Shown piece by piece: positions 5,668-6,760 of a stretch of DNA of 6,760 nt (within the stretch, counting starts at the first letter, position 1; each line of letters starts with the position of its first letter). A program made the translations under genes and the position numbers. A model generated the notes under the pieces. The model saw nothing but the letters and a program-made list of their open reading frames with translations, was not told the origin of the DNA and did not search any database. Source of the stretch: Acidimicrobiales bacterium (lineage in GTDB: Bacteria; Actinomycetota; Acidimicrobiia; Acidimicrobiales; RAAP-2); contig JADGOK010000048.1 in NCBI GenBank assembly GCA_017882985.1, forward strand, positions 1 to 6,760, written 5' to 3'.

Positions 5668-6466
5668 TCAGGCGCTGATCGATGTCGCGTATTCCACGGA
5701 ACTCGACCGGATCGTGTCGCGGTACCAGTCGAAGCTTGCCTTGGTCAGGCGATTGCCCGTGGGAAAGTCCACCCAGACGATGCCGAATCGGCGAGAATAG
5801 CCATAGGACCATTCGAAATTGTCGAGAAGACTCCACACGAAATATCCCTGAACGTTCACGCCAGCGTCGATCGCGTCGTGTACGGCCGAAATGTGTTCTT
5901 GCAGATACGCCACCCGATTGTGGTCGAGTACCCGCCCGTTGGGGTCGACGTAGTCGTCAAATGCCGCTCCGTTTTCAGTGATGTAGATGGGCAACGTGGT
6001 GTATTCGTCGCGAATGCGCACGAGTAACGCGGTCAGCCCCGAAGCCTCGATTTCCCAGTCCATGGCCGTCTTGTCGCGTCCCGGCGTGTTGAGCGACCTC
6101 AGGCGCAGGTCGGGGAACTGTTCCTCGGGCGCGACGAAGAATCCCGCGAGGCGCGCCTCGCGCGCGGCTCTCATCGACCACCGTGGAAGGGAAGTAGTAG
6201 TTGACTCCAAGGAAATCCAGCGGCTGGGCGATCAACTGAAGATCCTCATCGTGAACCACGGAGAAACCGGGTTGAAACGGTGCGTAATGCTCGAGCATGT
6301 CCTCAGGGTAGGAAGCGTGAAAGACCGGGTCGAGAAAGAGGCGATTGAGATTCCCGTCGGCTCGCTTGGCCGCGGCGACGTCGAGCTCATCGTCCGAACA
6401 CCCTGGGTGCGTCGCGTCACTGGTTCTGAACGTGTCGTCGGGTTGATTCCAACACCTTCACGTTGA
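5668..6466 (-). pseudogene. Glycoside hydrolase family 1 (beta-glucosidase) remnant, truncated and frameshifted
   Basis: Three pieces of one GH1 protein are visible. 6466 to about 6420 holds EGVGINPTTRSEPVT (weak). From 6418, one frame over, comes DDELDVAAAKRADGN, LNRLFLDPVF, then YPEDMLEHY and PLDFLGVNYYFPSTVV, typical of the middle of GH1. Near 6150-6165 the frame returns to the first one: AGFFVAPEEQFPDL, then LPIYITENGAAF with the nucleophile Glu (codon 5976-5974), and GYFVWSLLDNFEW near the C-terminus, ending at 5668. Intact enzymes have about 450 residues; here about 265 codons remain. The N-terminal half with the acid/base NEP motif is absent, and the sequence upstream of 6466 belongs to another gene on the opposite strand. 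Active enzymes hydrolyse beta-glucosides; this copy should be inactive. A sequencing error could explain the frame changes but not the missing N-terminus. Confidence 0.88.
6145..6162. repeat. Perfect 18-bp GC-rich palindrome at the frame change of the GH1 remnant
   Basis: CGCGAGGCG followed directly by CGCCTCGCG makes a perfect 9+9 base palindrome with no loop, consisting of G and C except for one A and one T. It sits exactly where the glycoside hydrolase reading frame shifts. A short, very stable palindrome of this kind can cause small deletions during replication or compressions in sequencing; it has no terminator-like T run. Confidence 0.6.
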
Positions 6467-6499
6467 TGTTCACTCGGCGTCGGATTGACCAGTGCGCTG

Positions 6500-6760
6500 A
6501 TGTCCCAAAAGTTCCCCCAATCGGCTGCACGCGGTCTACGGTCCCGACGGGAGCGTGCGGACGGCGCCGATCAACGCGGGACTGACGATCTTTCGCACCA
6601 CGACCACGTCCGTCCTCCTGCGTCGCGACGGCGCGTTCTGCGCAGTGAGGCCCGCCTACGCGCGCGACGTGTCCGAGGCGCTCGCCCACGTGGGGCGCAA
6701 ACTCGGTGAGGTCAACTCGAATCCCGCCGGGAACGAAACCGAGGCGACACTCCGTTGTGC
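6500..6760 (+). CDS. Partial gene of unrecognised family, start separated by an apparent frameshift
   Basis: An open frame runs from 6501 to the window end, with HAVYGPDGSVRTAPINAGL, FRTTTTSVLLRRDGAFCAV, RPAYARDVSEALAHVGRKL and further residues, but it has no good start codon after the TGA at 6498-6500. The ATG at 6500 is in the neighbouring frame and gives M-S-Q-K-F-P; joining it to the open frame requires losing one C from the run CCCCC at 6514-6518, which then yields a smooth M-S-Q-K-F-P-N-R-L-H-A-V. The homologous decayed copy at 5235-5479 supports this reading of the N-terminus. There is no ribosome binding site before the ATG. The product looks beta-rich at first and then helical, has no signal peptide or membrane segment in the visible part, and is not a family I recognise. 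It could be a real gene with a sequencing error, or another pseudogene. It overlaps the end of the GH1 remnant only slightly, if at all. Confidence 0.45.

Noticed and set aside
5200..6760. Insertion sequence or prophage causing the decay region
   Set aside because: No transposase, integrase, terminal inverted repeats or target duplications could be seen, so a mobile element cannot be supported.

Overview
The window reads as chromosomal DNA of a moderately high-GC actinobacterium. The best clues are an actinobacterial-type ClpS (WNDPVTPM core) whose gene touches a DUF2017 gene, an MpaB/DUF2236 oxygenase gene diverging from them, and a leaderless promoter in front of an exported protein. The class Acidimicrobiia is a reasonable guess, but the sequence alone does not prove it. 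I found no rRNA, tRNA, CRISPR array or recognisable transposase.

Layout. 1-197 (-): N-terminus of an MpaB/DUF2236 family protein, cut by the window edge. 198-294: divergent promoter region. 295-582 (+) clpS and 582-1019 (+) a DUF2017 (AosR-like) gene, overlapping by one base and probably co-translated. 1042-1842 (-): a GNAT acetyltransferase with an uncharacterised N-terminal half. 1891-2613 (+): a secreted protein of unknown function with a leaderless-type promoter. 2624-5032 (-): a large polytopic membrane protein with GGDEF and EAL domains (cyclic-di-GMP turnover), convergent with the secreted protein gene. 5033-5234: AT-richer upstream region carrying a 10-bp direct repeat.

From about 5235 to the right edge the character changes: coding is eroded. 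5235-5479 (+) is a decayed copy of an unrecognised gene whose homologue lies at 6500-6760 (+). The two can be aligned codon by codon, and the left copy has a one-base deletion and an in-frame stop. Between them lies the C-terminal part of a family 1 glycoside hydrolase (5668 to about 6466, -) that has lost its N-terminal half and changes frame twice. Just downstream of the left copy are two very small ORFs (5499-5558 and 5555-5650) with good ribosome binding sites and an ATGA overlap.

Functionally, the left part is housekeeping (N-end-rule adaptor for Clp proteolysis plus a probable redox-linked regulator). The middle is signalling and envelope: a c-di-GMP enzyme likely dominated by phosphodiesterase activity, beside a secreted protein. 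The right part looks like a locus in gene decay, where the duplicated unknown family is the most unusual signal. No complete new system is demonstrable from this window alone.
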